Source of the DNA: DUQW01 sp050953805
GTDB lineage: Bacteria > Bacillota_I > Bacilli_A > Acholeplasmatales > Acholeplasmataceae
DNA length: 64,000 nt
Reading direction: 5' to 3'
Assembly (NCBI GenBank): GCA_050953805.1
Contig: JBMNNE010000001.1
Coordinates: forward strand, 214,832-278,831
Below, piece after piece: positions 18,293 through 26,871 of this stretch. The position numbers were made by a program, and so were the translations under genes. The notes under the pieces were generated by a model. That model ran no database searches and was not told where the DNA came from. It saw only the letters and a program-made list of their open reading frames with translations. How positions within the stretch are numbered: the stretch's first letter is position 1; each line of letters begins with the position of its first letter.

Positions 18293-18458
18293 TTATTTAT
18301 GTTCTTTTTCTAAATTTACAATTGATTGTTTCATTTCTCATCAACCGGCCTTTAGAACCGATAACTCGATGGCACGACTGGCTTTTGGATTTCCTATCGC
18401 TACTGCAATTTTTATAACTGCGAGTTTCTCCATAAGAAATCCGCAAAAGTTCGGACAC
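18293..18458 (-). pseudogene. Relic of O6-methylguanine-DNA methyltransferase (ogt/MGMT)
   Basis: The minus strand carries successive fragments of the MGMT family in different frames: LLRISYGETRSYK, then after a shift IAVAIGNPKASRA, then after a deletion CHRVIGSKGRL, then a typical tail SIVNLEKEHK followed by TAA (18293-18295). The stretch between ASRA and the active-site CHRV (the ANNKNP..PIIIP segment) is missing and there are at least two frameshifts, so no functional protein is possible. It directly follows the PadR gene. Normal MGMT would be about 165 residues; only about 55 can be traced. Confidence 0.8.
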
Positions 18459-18497
18459 GCTTTAATTTGAATATATGCTTAATCTGTTACTTTATTT

Positions 18498-19016
18498 TTA
18501 TAAAGATTCTTTGATTCTTTTAATGGTATTTTTTAACCAATCAATGGTTACTTGATTTTGGATAATACCATATTCTAAAGTTAAATCAAACGAAAGATTC
18601 TTTTTAATATTCGGAATTGAAGTTTGCATTTCTAAATATATCTGTTGTTGAATTTCTAGTTCATTTAAAACATTTTTCAAATCAATTAACAATGAAGGGT
18701 AATCTTCTTTTTTACTAACAAATAGTTTTAACAACAACTCATCACGATAGATTGTTGTATGTTGATGATTTGATAACCATTTAGAAAGTTCATTTTGCCC
18801 TTTTTCAGTGATTTCAAAAATAATCTTTTTTCTAGATCCAGGTTCAGATAACTTTGTAACTAAGTTTTCTTTTGCTAAAAGATTTAAAGTTCGATGAACA
18901 TTGCTATAAGATTCGTTCCAAAAATAACCAATTGATTCTTTAGCGAATTTTGAAAGATCATATGCCGACATCTTTCTAATATTTAATAATCCTAATAAAG
19001 CGTATTTGGTTGACAT
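18498..19016 (-). CDS. PadR-family transcriptional regulator
   Basis: About 172 residues: N-terminal winged helix (KYALLGLLNIRKMSAYDLSKF, then SNVHRTLNLLAKENLV, typical PadR) and a C-terminal helical dimerisation arm (Vir_act_alpha_C type). ATG at 19014-19016 is preceded by GAGGTG; a further upstream ATG adds seven residues without a better site. PadR proteins are usually repressors that respond to small molecules. No intact target gene is adjacent: an ogt relic follows directly, so its original partner may have been lost. Confidence 0.88.
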   Translation of the reverse strand: MSTKYALLGLLNIRKMSAYDLSKFAKESIGYFWNESYSNVHRTLNLLAKENLVTKLSEPGSRKKIIFEITEKGQNELSKWLSNHQHTTIYRDELLLKLFVSKKEDYPSLLIDLKNVLNELEIQQQIYLEMQTSIPNIKKNLSFDLTLEYGIIQNQVTIDWLKNTIKRIKESL

Positions 19017-19376
19017 AGGGCACCTCTTTTTAATCATTTTCTTATTTTATTTGGTATTCTCAACTTGATAACTCCATTATATACATATCTGATAGATATG
19101 TAAATAAATTTACTCATCAAAAAATAATAATAAAGATGAGAAATTAAGTTATTAATAAAACAAATTTCAAAATCTTTTTAGTTTTTCCTTATTATAATAT
19201 TTTTAGCAAATGAAAAATGGTTTGTGTTTGCTTCCCATAAAAAAGACACCTCCAAAGTGTGCGCCTACGATTGGGTAACCATAGGTCCTACATGAATCTA
19301 AACTGTTTTGTTTATTTCATGTATCTACTTTGGAGGTATCATATTTAGCCCTTTTTCATATATTTTTTTAATTAAA
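19017..19376. other. Intergenic region with structured element copy 1
   Basis: No protein-coding signal was seen. It holds the PadR upstream region (a tract of AT-rich sequence at about 19080-19220) and, at 19245-19340, the first copy of the inverted-repeat RNA-like element described separately. Confidence 0.6.
19245..19340 (-). ncRNA. Structured three-way-junction element, copy 1 (terminator-like)
   Basis: A 13-bp closing stem (19245-19257 with 19328-19340) encloses a second stem (19289-19296 with 19316-19323, extended by 19299-19303 with 19310-19314) and a weaker one formed by CCTA/TAGG near 19264-19285. On the minus strand it ends in T6, so it can end transcription of the 19377-22847 lipoprotein gene. 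A homologue lies at 40566-40662, also just 3' of a large lipoprotein gene. The two copies keep the pairing with compensatory changes (C-G versus T-A) and share unpaired sequence. No known RNA family was recognised. Confidence 0.6.
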
Positions 19377-22300
19377 TTATTTTATTGTTGGATAATCTCC
19401 ATTTTCATAATCTAGTGTATCTAAATTCCAAATTTCTTCTGACCAACCTAAAGTATTGGTATAAAATGATTTACTATTTAAGTCATTTACTGTAATGATA
19501 GGATATTCACTTTGCATGCTTTCGTTATTGACTTTTAAAATAACATCTTCAGCAATATATGAATTGTTAATATTGTTAATTTCTCCGCCATTTCCAATCA
19601 ATCCGTTCACTCTAGTGAATGAAGTTGTGGTTACATTTATTGTTGTTCCACTTACATATGAATTATTTATATTATTTATATAAGTATTATTTCCAACCAA
19701 TCCCCCTACAGTAACAGATGAATTTGTTATTATATTTATCGTTGTTCCGTTCACATATGAATTATTTACAGATGTAATAAGATTGGTTTCTCCGATAAAT
19801 CCCCCAGCAACAGCAATTGCATTGGTGTTTATTGATATTGTTGTTCCACTTACATATGAATTTCTAATCTCGGCATACGACTCATAATATAAAACTTTCG
19901 CAATGAAAGCCCCCAAACAAATTTCGCCTTTCGTTTTAATAGAAATATAGGCGTCAACTAATCCTAGACCATCTATTAAACCACCAAAATTGTTAAATAA
20001 TGCTATAAATTGTTGGTTTTCTGATTCGTTTTCCAACACAATAGATAAATTTTTAATTTCAAAACCTCTACCATATAGCACTCCGATAAAATTATAAGGC
20101 ATCCATTTATGGTTCATTGCATTTATATCATTTACAAGTTGATAAGCATATCCGCTTTCCATATTTTGTAATTCTTCTATCGTAGAAATGTTTCTTATCG
20201 TTAATGAATTAACAACAAATAAAACCTTATTAACATTACTAATTGTTTTTGTAGAATGTTCTACTCCTTCTATTCCATATGTTATTGATTTTACACTTAC
20301 CGATATACTATTAGCGTATAAGCCTCCTTTTTGTTTTAGTTTAATTGTATTGTTATCTATTTTTTCAAGTTCCGTTGAATCATAAATGTGGTCACTAAGT
20401 CCTTGATTATCAGCTAAAACGACACCACTAATATCATAACCAGTTGGATTGTCTAGATTAATAATTAAATAATTATCTTCTTCTTTCACAAAATAATCTA
20501 AACCATTCGCTTCTTCAATTGATAAAATACCAACATCACCTAATATTAAAATACTGTCTGAATATGTCAAACTTATAGGCTGATATTTCATTTGATCAAA
20601 AGCCAAATAATTAATTGCTGTAATTTGAACATCATATGTTCCACCCTCAAATTCAGGGATAAATTTAAAAATGGCATGAGCAGCAGTATTTGATGTTACA
20701 ACATCAATTTTTTGTTCATTAATATAAAAAGCTTTAATATTAAGTTTTGCAGGATTCTCATAAAAAACTTGAACATGCACTTCTTCTCCAACCTTTGGAT
20801 ACGAATTGTTTAAAATGGTGATTCCCGTTATTTCAATTGGAGTCGCTAAGGTAGCTATTGGATTGGATAAATTTAATTGCCGAGCTCCCCCTCCATCATT
20901 TAAATCATATGTATAAACAACTCTAATTTCATATAAGTTATTTGATAATAATCCAGTGAACTCTCTTAATGTTAAGTCTTCTAAACTTTTTACTTCTTCA
21001 GTTCCTTTATATAACTTGATTGAAGTAATCTCTCCTACTGAATCAGTGTCTTCTACATCTAAATCAAATTCAATTGATATTTGGGTTTCTACTACATCTA
21101 TTATTTCTACTGTTGGAGTTGCTTTTGCTTTAGTTGTTACTTGATGTGTATCAATTGCTGTTCGTTCACCAACTCCATCATTTAGATCATATGTATAAAC
21201 AACTCTAATTTCATATAAGTTATTTGATAATAATCCAGTGAACTCTCTTAATGTTAAGTCGGTTAAACTTTTTACTTCTTCAGTTCCTTTATATAACTTG
21301 ATTGAAGTAATCTCTCCTACTGAATCAGTGTCTTCTACATCTAAATCAAATTCAATTGATGTTTGAGTTTCTACTACATCTACTATTTCTATTATTGGAG
21401 TTGCTTTTGCTTTAGTTGTTACTTGATGTGTATCAATTGCTGTTTGTTCGCCAAATCCATCATTTAAATCATATGTATAAACAACTCTAATTTCATATAA
21501 GTTATTTGATAATAATCCAGTGAACTCTCTTAATGTTAAGTCGGTTAAACTTTTTACTTCTTCAGTTCCTTTATATAACTTGATTGAAGTAATCTCTCCT
21601 ACTGAATCAGTGTCTTCTACATCTAAATCAAATTCAATTGATATTTGGGTTTCTACTACATCTATTATTTCTACTGTTGGAGTTGCTTTTGCTTTAGTTG
21701 TTACTTGATGTGTATCAATTGCTGTTTGTTCGCCAAATCCATCATTTAAATCATATGTATAAACAACTCTAATTTCATATAAGTTATTTGATAATAATCC
21801 AGTGAACTCTCTTAATGTTAAGTCGGTTAAACTTTTTACTTCTTCAGTTCCTTTATATAACTTAATTGAAGTTAATGAACCTGTTTCAGCATTATCATCG
21901 ATAACTATGTCAAAGGCAATTGAATCTTGAGTTTCTTTAACATTGGTTAAATTTATCATCTTCTTAGTATAAAAAGCATGTTTTTCTAATACTACTAATT
22001 GACTTCCATTACCATCTAATGAATCATAACTAGTAACTATAGCATATTGATAAAGTGTATCTTGTTTTAATTTATCAAATAACACTTCATTATTACCAAC
22101 AACTAATTCTTTTTCTTTAATCATATTTTCTCCGTCATATAAATAGATCATTAATGGACTTTCATATAATTCAATCAAATTTGCCGGATCAGCTACTTGT
22201 GCGTTTAATGAAATGCTAGTCGTATCAACTTTTAAATTACTTGTAGATGCATATGGAAGCACATCATATGTCACTCCCACTTTAACCGTTCTATCACCAG

Positions 22301-22847
22301 CAAAAATGGCATCTTTAATTTCAGTACCATCAATATATTTAATCGCATCAATTGTATAATCTTTAATTCCTGATACATCGCCTGAATTCGCTTTTAAAAT
22401 TAAGTTTTCAGAATCAGATCCATCTTGAAATTGATAGTTTTGATAAAATACTCCATTTAATGTAAACGACAATATAACAAAATTATCGGGATTTAATAAT
22501 TTTACTGTAATATAAAAATCCTTATTTTTAGTTGTATAATATTCAACATCTTCACTTGTTATTACATCTAATTTATTTTCAACTTCATCTTCAATAGTAC
22601 TTCCATCAAAGTTATCATAAGGATCTTCTTGATCGATCTCATCATCATCTTGATCGGTGTCATTATCATTTTCACCAAAAAATAATGGTGAATTATAAAC
22701 CATTTGTTTTTCCAAAGTATCAGTAACTTTCATACCTTGATAAACCGGAATTGCTTTTTCTTTTTTATTTTCTTCTTTATCACAAGCTGATAAAAAGAAA
22801 AATAATAAGAAAAATGCTAAAACAGTTAACATTTTTTTAATTCGCAT
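19377..22847 (-). CDS. Large repeat-containing surface lipoprotein
   Basis: About 1156 residues. Lipoprotein signal with lipobox Cys at about residue 22 (FFLSAC), an acidic Asp/Glu-rich linker (residues about 45-75), Ig/fibronectin-like domains, then nearly identical 94-residue repeats (about residues 325-655) containing LYKGTEEVKSL and LSNNLYEIRVVYTYDLNDG, further Ig-like domains, and a C-terminal region with GLUG-like repeats (GFIGETN, GGLVGNNT, NGLIGNG with NNSYV..TTI). ATG at 22845-22847 is chosen because GAGGTG is 6 nt upstream; a GTG three codons earlier overlaps that site. Probably adhesion or surface structure. The identical repeats predict length variation. Confidence 0.85.
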   Translation of the reverse strand: MRIKKMLTVLAFFLLFFFLSACDKEENKKEKAIPVYQGMKVTDTLEKQMVYNSPLFFGENDNDTDQDDDEIDQEDPYDNFDGSTIEDEVENKLDVITSEDVEYYTTKNKDFYITVKLLNPDNFVILSFTLNGVFYQNYQFQDGSDSENLILKANSGDVSGIKDYTIDAIKYIDGTEIKDAIFAGDRTVKVGVTYDVLPYASTSNLKVDTTSISLNAQVADPANLIELYESPLMIYLYDGENMIKEKELVVGNNEVLFDKLKQDTLYQYAIVTSYDSLDGNGSQLVVLEKHAFYTKKMINLTNVKETQDSIAFDIVIDDNAETGSLTSIKLYKGTEEVKSLTDLTLREFTGLLSNNLYEIRVVYTYDLNDGFGEQTAIDTHQVTTKAKATPTVEIIDVVETQISIEFDLDVEDTDSVGEITSIKLYKGTEEVKSLTDLTLREFTGLLSNNLYEIRVVYTYDLNDGFGEQTAIDTHQVTTKAKATPIIEIVDVVETQTSIEFDLDVEDTDSVGEITSIKLYKGTEEVKSLTDLTLREFTGLLSNNLYEIRVVYTYDLNDGVGERTAIDTHQVTTKAKATPTVEIIDVVETQISIEFDLDVEDTDSVGEITSIKLYKGTEEVKSLEDLTLREFTGLLSNNLYEIRVVYTYDLNDGGGARQLNLSNPIATLATPIEITGITILNNSYPKVGEEVHVQVFYENPAKLNIKAFYINEQKIDVVTSNTAAHAIFKFIPEFEGGTYDVQITAINYLAFDQMKYQPISLTYSDSILILGDVGILSIEEANGLDYFVKEEDNYLIINLDNPTGYDISGVVLADNQGLSDHIYDSTELEKIDNNTIKLKQKGGLYANSISVSVKSITYGIEGVEHSTKTISNVNKVLFVVNSLTIRNISTIEELQNMESGYAYQLVNDINAMNHKWMPYNFIGVLYGRGFEIKNLSIVLENESENQQFIALFNNFGGLIDGLGLVDAYISIKTKGEICLGAFIAKVLYYESYAEIRNSYVSGTTISINTNAIAVAGGFIGETNLITSVNNSYVNGTTINIITNSSVTVGGLVGNNTYINNINNSYVSGTTINVTTTSFTRVNGLIGNGGEINNINNSYIAEDVILKVNNESMQSEYPIITVNDLNSKSFYTNTLGWSEEIWNLDTLDYENGDYPTIK
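20893..21875. repeat. Tandem 282-bp coding repeats (about 3.5 copies)
   Basis: Landmark CCAGTGAACTCTC occurs at 20953, 21235, 21517 and 21799, an exact 282-bp (94-codon) period. Copies differ at only a few bases, so recent duplication or gene conversion inside the lipoprotein gene is likely. Confidence 0.95.
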
Positions 22848-23029
22848 ATACCTCACCTCTTATTTTTAATATTTATAACAAGATACCTTTATTTTATATT
22901 AACAAACAAAAAAATACAATACCCCTCATATAATTTACCCAAATTATAATAATTATCAATTATGGTTGTATAATCTAAACTAATTCGAGAAAAAACACCG
23001 TTTTTGATTTCGATTTAACATTAAAAAAG

Positions 23030-23059
23030 GGTTCTAGTAGCAAGAAGTTACATAGAACC
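23030..23059 (-). terminator. Terminator of the anion permease gene
   Basis: 7-bp stem (23030-23036 and 23053-23059) followed on the minus strand by C and T6, 40 nt beyond the stop at 23099. Confidence 0.8.
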
Positions 23060-23098
23060 ACATAAACATTATTAAGTTTATTTTTTACCAAAAATTAT

Positions 23099-24397
23099 CT
23101 AAATCATCAGCTCAAGTAAACCTAGTGAAACAATCATTGTAACTATTCCTACGATGAAAATATGTTTAATATAACTGAAAAAGTTTAGTTTTACATCACT
23201 ATGTTTTAAAATATTCATCCACATAAGTCCTGCTAACGCACCAAGGGGTGTTAATAAAACACCTAAATTACTACCGATTACGCTAGCATACATTGCTGGT
23301 AAACGAATCGTTTTGTCTGTGATTTGTAATATCTCACTAAACAACATACTTGCAGGTTGATTATTCATCAAGTTTGAAGTAACAAATGTCCCAACACCAT
23401 AATTAAAAATTACATTACCTTTTGATAAAAGTGATGCAAAAACAACTATAACTCCACTTTGTCTTAAGGTTTCTACTAATACGAACATTGATAACACCAG
23501 TGGAATAAAGTTCCAAGGAGCTATTCGATAAGCATTAATTAAAGGTCTAAAATCTTTTTTCCTAAAAAATAAATAGCCAGAAGCAAATAAAGTTAGAAAA
23601 AGGGCCATTAATAATACAATCAAATATAGCTCTGCATCAATAAAATTAGCTACCGCAAGTAATACGAGGGTTGCTATCATTATGAAAAGTGTTATCAATG
23701 TTAATGGTTTATCTTTTAATTCGTATTCATGACTACTTCCCTCATACGGAAGTTTTAAATCTTTATAAAATAGTAAAAGTAAAACCATTAAGCCACTTAT
23801 CCCAGCCCCAATTGCTGGTAAGTACATTACTTTAAAATATTCAAAAAAAGTAACATCCTCATTGAGTGCTAAATACATATTTGTTGGATTACCAACAATC
23901 AGCATAATACTCCAAGTATTAGCGGCAGTTAAAATAGCGAATAAATATGGTAAAGGTTTAATCTTAGCCTCTCGTGTAAAATAAATTACTAGAGGTGTAA
24001 AAGTTAAAATAATGACATCGTTACTAGTTATTATCGTTAATAAACCAACTAAGAAATATAAACTTACAAATAATGTTATTTGACTATTTTTAATTTTCTT
24101 TAAAAGTATATAGGCTAACCATTTAAAAAATCCTAATTCATCAAGAAACAAACTAAAAAATGTCATCATAATAAATAAAATAACAAGTTTAACAGGATTC
24201 ATCGCATCATTATTAATAAGTCCGTTCCATAATGATCTTAAATCAAGTGTAAAAGTTAAAATAATAAGCAACGCTCCAAAAAAAACGATGACCCAATAGG
24301 TATCAATGGACCATCTTCTAAATTTAATTTTTGGAAAAAATAGGAGACTACTTATCATAACAATAAGGGTAATAATAACAATAATATTTCCAATCAT
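23099..24397 (-). CDS. SLC13/ArsB-type anion permease
   Basis: About 432 residues with 10-12 transmembrane segments, of the ion-transporter superfamily that includes ArsB, NhaD and the SLC13 carboxylate/sulfate carriers. Typical features are the loops TSNDVIILTFTPLVIYFTR and NLMNNQPASMLFS, two inverted-repeat hairpins with Asn-rich tips. The substrate cannot be told from sequence. ATG at 24395-24397 is chosen because GAGGA is 8 nt upstream; the earlier ATG at 24412 overlaps that site. Monocistronic, with its own terminator. No arsR, arsA or arsC gene is adjacent, so arsenite export is not supported by context. Confidence 0.8.
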   Translation of the reverse strand: MIGNIIVIITLIVMISSLLFFPKIKFRRWSIDTYWVIVFFGALLIILTFTLDLRSLWNGLINNDAMNPVKLVILFIMMTFFSLFLDELGFFKWLAYILLKKIKNSQITLFVSLYFLVGLLTIITSNDVIILTFTPLVIYFTREAKIKPLPYLFAILTAANTWSIMLIVGNPTNMYLALNEDVTFFEYFKVMYLPAIGAGISGLMVLLLLFYKDLKLPYEGSSHEYELKDKPLTLITLFIMIATLVLLAVANFIDAELYLIVLLMALFLTLFASGYLFFRKKDFRPLINAYRIAPWNFIPLVLSMFVLVETLRQSGVIVVFASLLSKGNVIFNYGVGTFVTSNLMNNQPASMLFSEILQITDKTIRLPAMYASVIGSNLGVLLTPLGALAGLMWMNILKHSDVKLNFFSYIKHIFIVGIVTMIVSLGLLELMI

Positions 24398-24747
24398 AAA
24401 GCGTATCCTCATATAATATTATACACCATTATAAAGATAGTAACTCTATAAATCCAATTACAAACATATTTAATCTTTTATCCATAAAATTTATATTTAT
24501 ACAACAATAGCCTTAATCATTAATTCCACTCCAATCATAATAATTTAATCCTTTTATTTTCAAATAATCTTTTCAATAATTTCGCTTTGTAAACCGATTT
24601 TAAGTAATTATCAAAAAATAAAAAAAGTTGGCATTAAATCAAAAATTATTTTAATACCAACCTTAAGGTTAAATTATTTTTTATTCATTTTTATAATGAG
24701 TTAATAATATAACAATATCCCAATAGATATTATTTACTATTTAATCT
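24398..24747. other. Intergenic region, AT-rich
   Basis: It contains the terminator of the LytTR-DUF3021 operon (24621-24662) and the upstream region of the permease gene. I see no coding signal or other structure. Confidence 0.5.
24621..24662 (-). terminator. Terminator of the LytTR-DUF3021 operon
   Basis: Imperfect stem of about 12 bp (AGTTGG.ATTAAA at 24626-24638 pairing with 24651-24662) followed on the minus strand by T7 and more T-rich sequence, 86 nt beyond the stop of the DUF3021 gene. Confidence 0.75.
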
Positions 24748-25206
24748 TTATCCTCGTTCTTTATAGGCTTTCAAATCCTCATTCATTCTTTCAACTTCTT
24801 TTTTCCATATCAAATACATAATTGCCCAAATCAATGCATACACAACAATAACAATTAAGGCAATCGCTAAACAACTAACAATATTAAATGGGACCCATCG
24901 AAGCACGGTAAAGACAATTATAAATCCAATTAAGATTGATACTGAATGGGCGATTGTCGCCTTTAATAAACTCCAAGAATCAATATCATAAAAACTAACA
25001 CCACCAAAACATACTGAACCAAGTAATCCTGATAGTATTGTCTGTAGAATGATGGCTAGTGTGTATCCCATAGCCTCTACTTGGTGTTCAGATACGATTC
25101 TAGCCCCTTCGCCATAACCTAGATTAACTAATAAAGTAATGAGGTTCCCCATAATCGCACCAACAAGAAAACCGACAATAATTCTAATAATTAATTTTCT
25201 TTTCAT
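24748..25206 (-). CDS. DUF3021 membrane protein (LytTR-system partner)
   Basis: 152 residues, four transmembrane helices and a charged cytoplasmic tail (WKKEVERMNEDLKAYKERG), the layout of DUF3021. The ATG overlaps the LytTR stop codon by 4 nt (25203-25206), so the two are coupled. In streptococcal LytTR regulatory systems (HdrRM, BrsRM) such membrane proteins hold the LytTR regulator inactive; that role is inferred here from the pairing. Confidence 0.88.
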   Translation of the reverse strand: MKRKLIIRIIVGFLVGAIMGNLITLLVNLGYGEGARIVSEHQVEAMGYTLAIILQTILSGLLGSVCFGGVSFYDIDSWSLLKATIAHSVSILIGFIIVFTVLRWVPFNIVSCLAIALIVIVVYALIWAIMYLIWKKEVERMNEDLKAYKERG

Positions 25207-25655
25207 TTTGCAGGCTTACCTCCTCTTAAAATTTCTCTAATTTGTTTCGTATACCTCCTTGAAGTATACGACTTAATTCCATGAATCATTTCAATTTTAA
25301 TGATTCCTCCACCTTCAAAACTCCATTTTTTTACATACTTAAGATTGACAATCTCTGATTGTGATATCTTAACAAACCAAGTCGGATTAAGTTTGGTTTC
25401 AATCTGATATAAAGGTTCACTTAAAACATATTCTCCATTAATCGTTTTAACAGAAATAAATCTTCCACTTTTAGACAAAATGATAATATCATTAGTATCA
25501 ATTAATTGCTCATCTGAAAGAAGCTGACAAGAAAGTTTCTCGCCGCCTAAAAGTTCAAGTATCTTATTGACTTCTTCGGTTTGAGCTTTAGCCTTAATGA
25601 TAACCTCAGTTTCACTGACGCTATCATCATGGATAAACTTTAATTTAAATGACAT
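25203..25655 (-). CDS. LytTR-family DNA-binding regulator 2
   Basis: 150 residues. N-terminal ~45 residues without a recognised domain, then a LytTR domain (about 50-148) with FVKISQSEIVNLKYVKKW and a C-terminal SYTSRRYTKQIREIL helix. It forms a regulator/membrane-partner pair with DUF3021. Upstream at 25691-25760 is a direct-repeat operator of a different sequence class from that of LytTR 1, correctly placed to its -10 box, which suggests autoregulation. The same operator class precedes the 40749-43724 lipoprotein gene. Confidence 0.9.
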   Translation of the reverse strand: MSFKLKFIHDDSVSETEVIIKAKAQTEEVNKILELLGGEKLSCQLLSDEQLIDTNDIIILSKSGRFISVKTINGEYVLSEPLYQIETKLNPTWFVKISQSEIVNLKYVKKWSFEGGGIIKIEMIHGIKSYTSRRYTKQIREILRGGKPAK

Positions 25656-25690
25656 CTAAGACTCCCTTACTAATTGATTGTTACAATTTT

Positions 25691-25760
25691 ATTATAATTT
25701 TTATTTTTTTAATAGTCAATTATAAATGAATAATCGGTTAATTTTTGACATATTCGGCAT
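25691..25760 (-). promoter_or_regulatory. LytTR operator (class II) and promoter of LytTR-DUF3021
   Basis: Direct repeats AATCGGTTA (25732-25740) and ATTCGGCAT (25752-25760), period 20 bp. A perfect minus-strand -10 TATAAT is at 25691-25696, 36 bp from the repeat edge. A near-identical arrangement occurs at 43791-43860. Confidence 0.65.
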
Positions 25761-25762
25761 TT

Positions 25763-25800
25763 AAAAAGACTTGACTTTTGTTAAATATCAAAATCAAGCC
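25763..25800 (-). terminator. Terminator of the cyclic-di-GMP operon
   Basis: Stem CTTGA.TTTTG with CAAAATCAAG (25770-25780 and 25789-25798, one bulge) followed on the minus strand by TCT5. It ends the 29541-25947 transcript and sits only 2 bp from the LytTR class II operator. Confidence 0.7.
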
Positions 25801-25946
25801 TTAAACTAACATTTTTTAATTAAATTTAAATAACTATTTAATTAATAAAATTACCGATGAATATGATCCATTCTATCTCTGGACACATTATCTTGATATT
25901 TTTCATTTTCAATATTGATTTAACTCACTGTAATAAAATAATTTAT

Positions 25947-26843
25947 TTAAATTTTGGATTGATTTCTCCCGTTTTGTTTTGCATAATACATATTTTCGTC
26001 TGCTCTTGATATAGCTGTCTTAATAGTATCAATTTTGGTAACAAGAGTACCTCCGATAGAAATTGTAACTTGTACCGTTCTTTCTTCATCTAGTTGATAA
26101 CTAGAAGCGGCAACTAATAATCGCAATCTTTCAGCTATCTTTAATAATTCATCTTTATTTGAGACATCAAGAATTGCAATAAACTCTTCTCCACCCCAAC
26201 GACTGACTAAATCTGTTTTTTTAATATTTGATGTTAGTGTATGAGCCACAATTTTTAAGATTTCATCTCCTACTAAGTGTCCGTAGGTATCATTGACTTT
26301 TTTAAAGTAATCGATATCCATCATTAAAATACCAAATGTATTAGAAAACAATTTTGTCTCTTCTAATCTTTTAGCAATTTCAAAATCAAAGAAATTGCGG
26401 TTTGCTACTTGTGTTAACGGGTCAATTCGAAGTTTATCTTTTAATTCGATATTTTCATGATAAATCTGTCTTTGAAATCTTTCATCGGTAAAAACTTCAA
26501 TAGCTGCGACTATATTTTGTTCTGAATCATAAATCGGTAATGTTTTAACTGTAATTGGTATTCGATAACCATCTTTGTGTTTCAAAAACACGTGAGCTTC
26601 TCTAATGATACCGTCTTGTAAGGTCTCATTAAGAGGACATCCTTCAAGACAGAGTTGTTTTCCGTTATGGTCTACGTGTTGTAAAATATTTTGGTAACAA
26701 AAGCTGTTAACTACTTCTTCTTTAGAATATCCGGTAATGCGTTCGCTACCTTCGTTCCAAAAAATTATTTTTCTGTTTTTGTCTACGACATATACCCCTT
26801 CATAAAGATGAGGAATAAGGTTATCATTGTATTTTATCTTCAT
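25947..26843 (-). CDS. PAS-GGDEF diguanylate cyclase
   Basis: 298 residues. A PAS domain (about 8-125; FWNEGSERITGYSKEEVV) contains a Cys pair in CLEGCPLNE. A GGDEF domain (about 135-298) has an intact RWGGEEF active site and the MDIDYFKKVNDTYGH metal/GTP-binding loop, so it should make cyclic di-GMP. The allosteric I-site position reads KKTD rather than RxxD, so product inhibition may be absent. No transmembrane segment is seen, so it is cytoplasmic. It is 28 nt downstream of the PAS-GGDEF-HD-GYP gene and probably in the same operon. Confidence 0.92.
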   Translation of the reverse strand: MKIKYNDNLIPHLYEGVYVVDKNRKIIFWNEGSERITGYSKEEVVNSFCYQNILQHVDHNGKQLCLEGCPLNETLQDGIIREAHVFLKHKDGYRIPITVKTLPIYDSEQNIVAAIEVFTDERFQRQIYHENIELKDKLRIDPLTQVANRNFFDFEIAKRLEETKLFSNTFGILMMDIDYFKKVNDTYGHLVGDEILKIVAHTLTSNIKKTDLVSRWGGEEFIAILDVSNKDELLKIAERLRLLVAASSYQLDEERTVQVTISIGGTLVTKIDTIKTAISRADENMYYAKQNGRNQSKI

Positions 26844-26871
26844 AATTTGTTCTCCTATTTTTTATTTTAAA

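Noticed and set aside
23099..24397. Arsenite exporter ArsB
   Set aside because: The fold fits the wider ArsB/NhaD/SLC13 group but no ars genes are adjacent, so a specific substrate is not supported.
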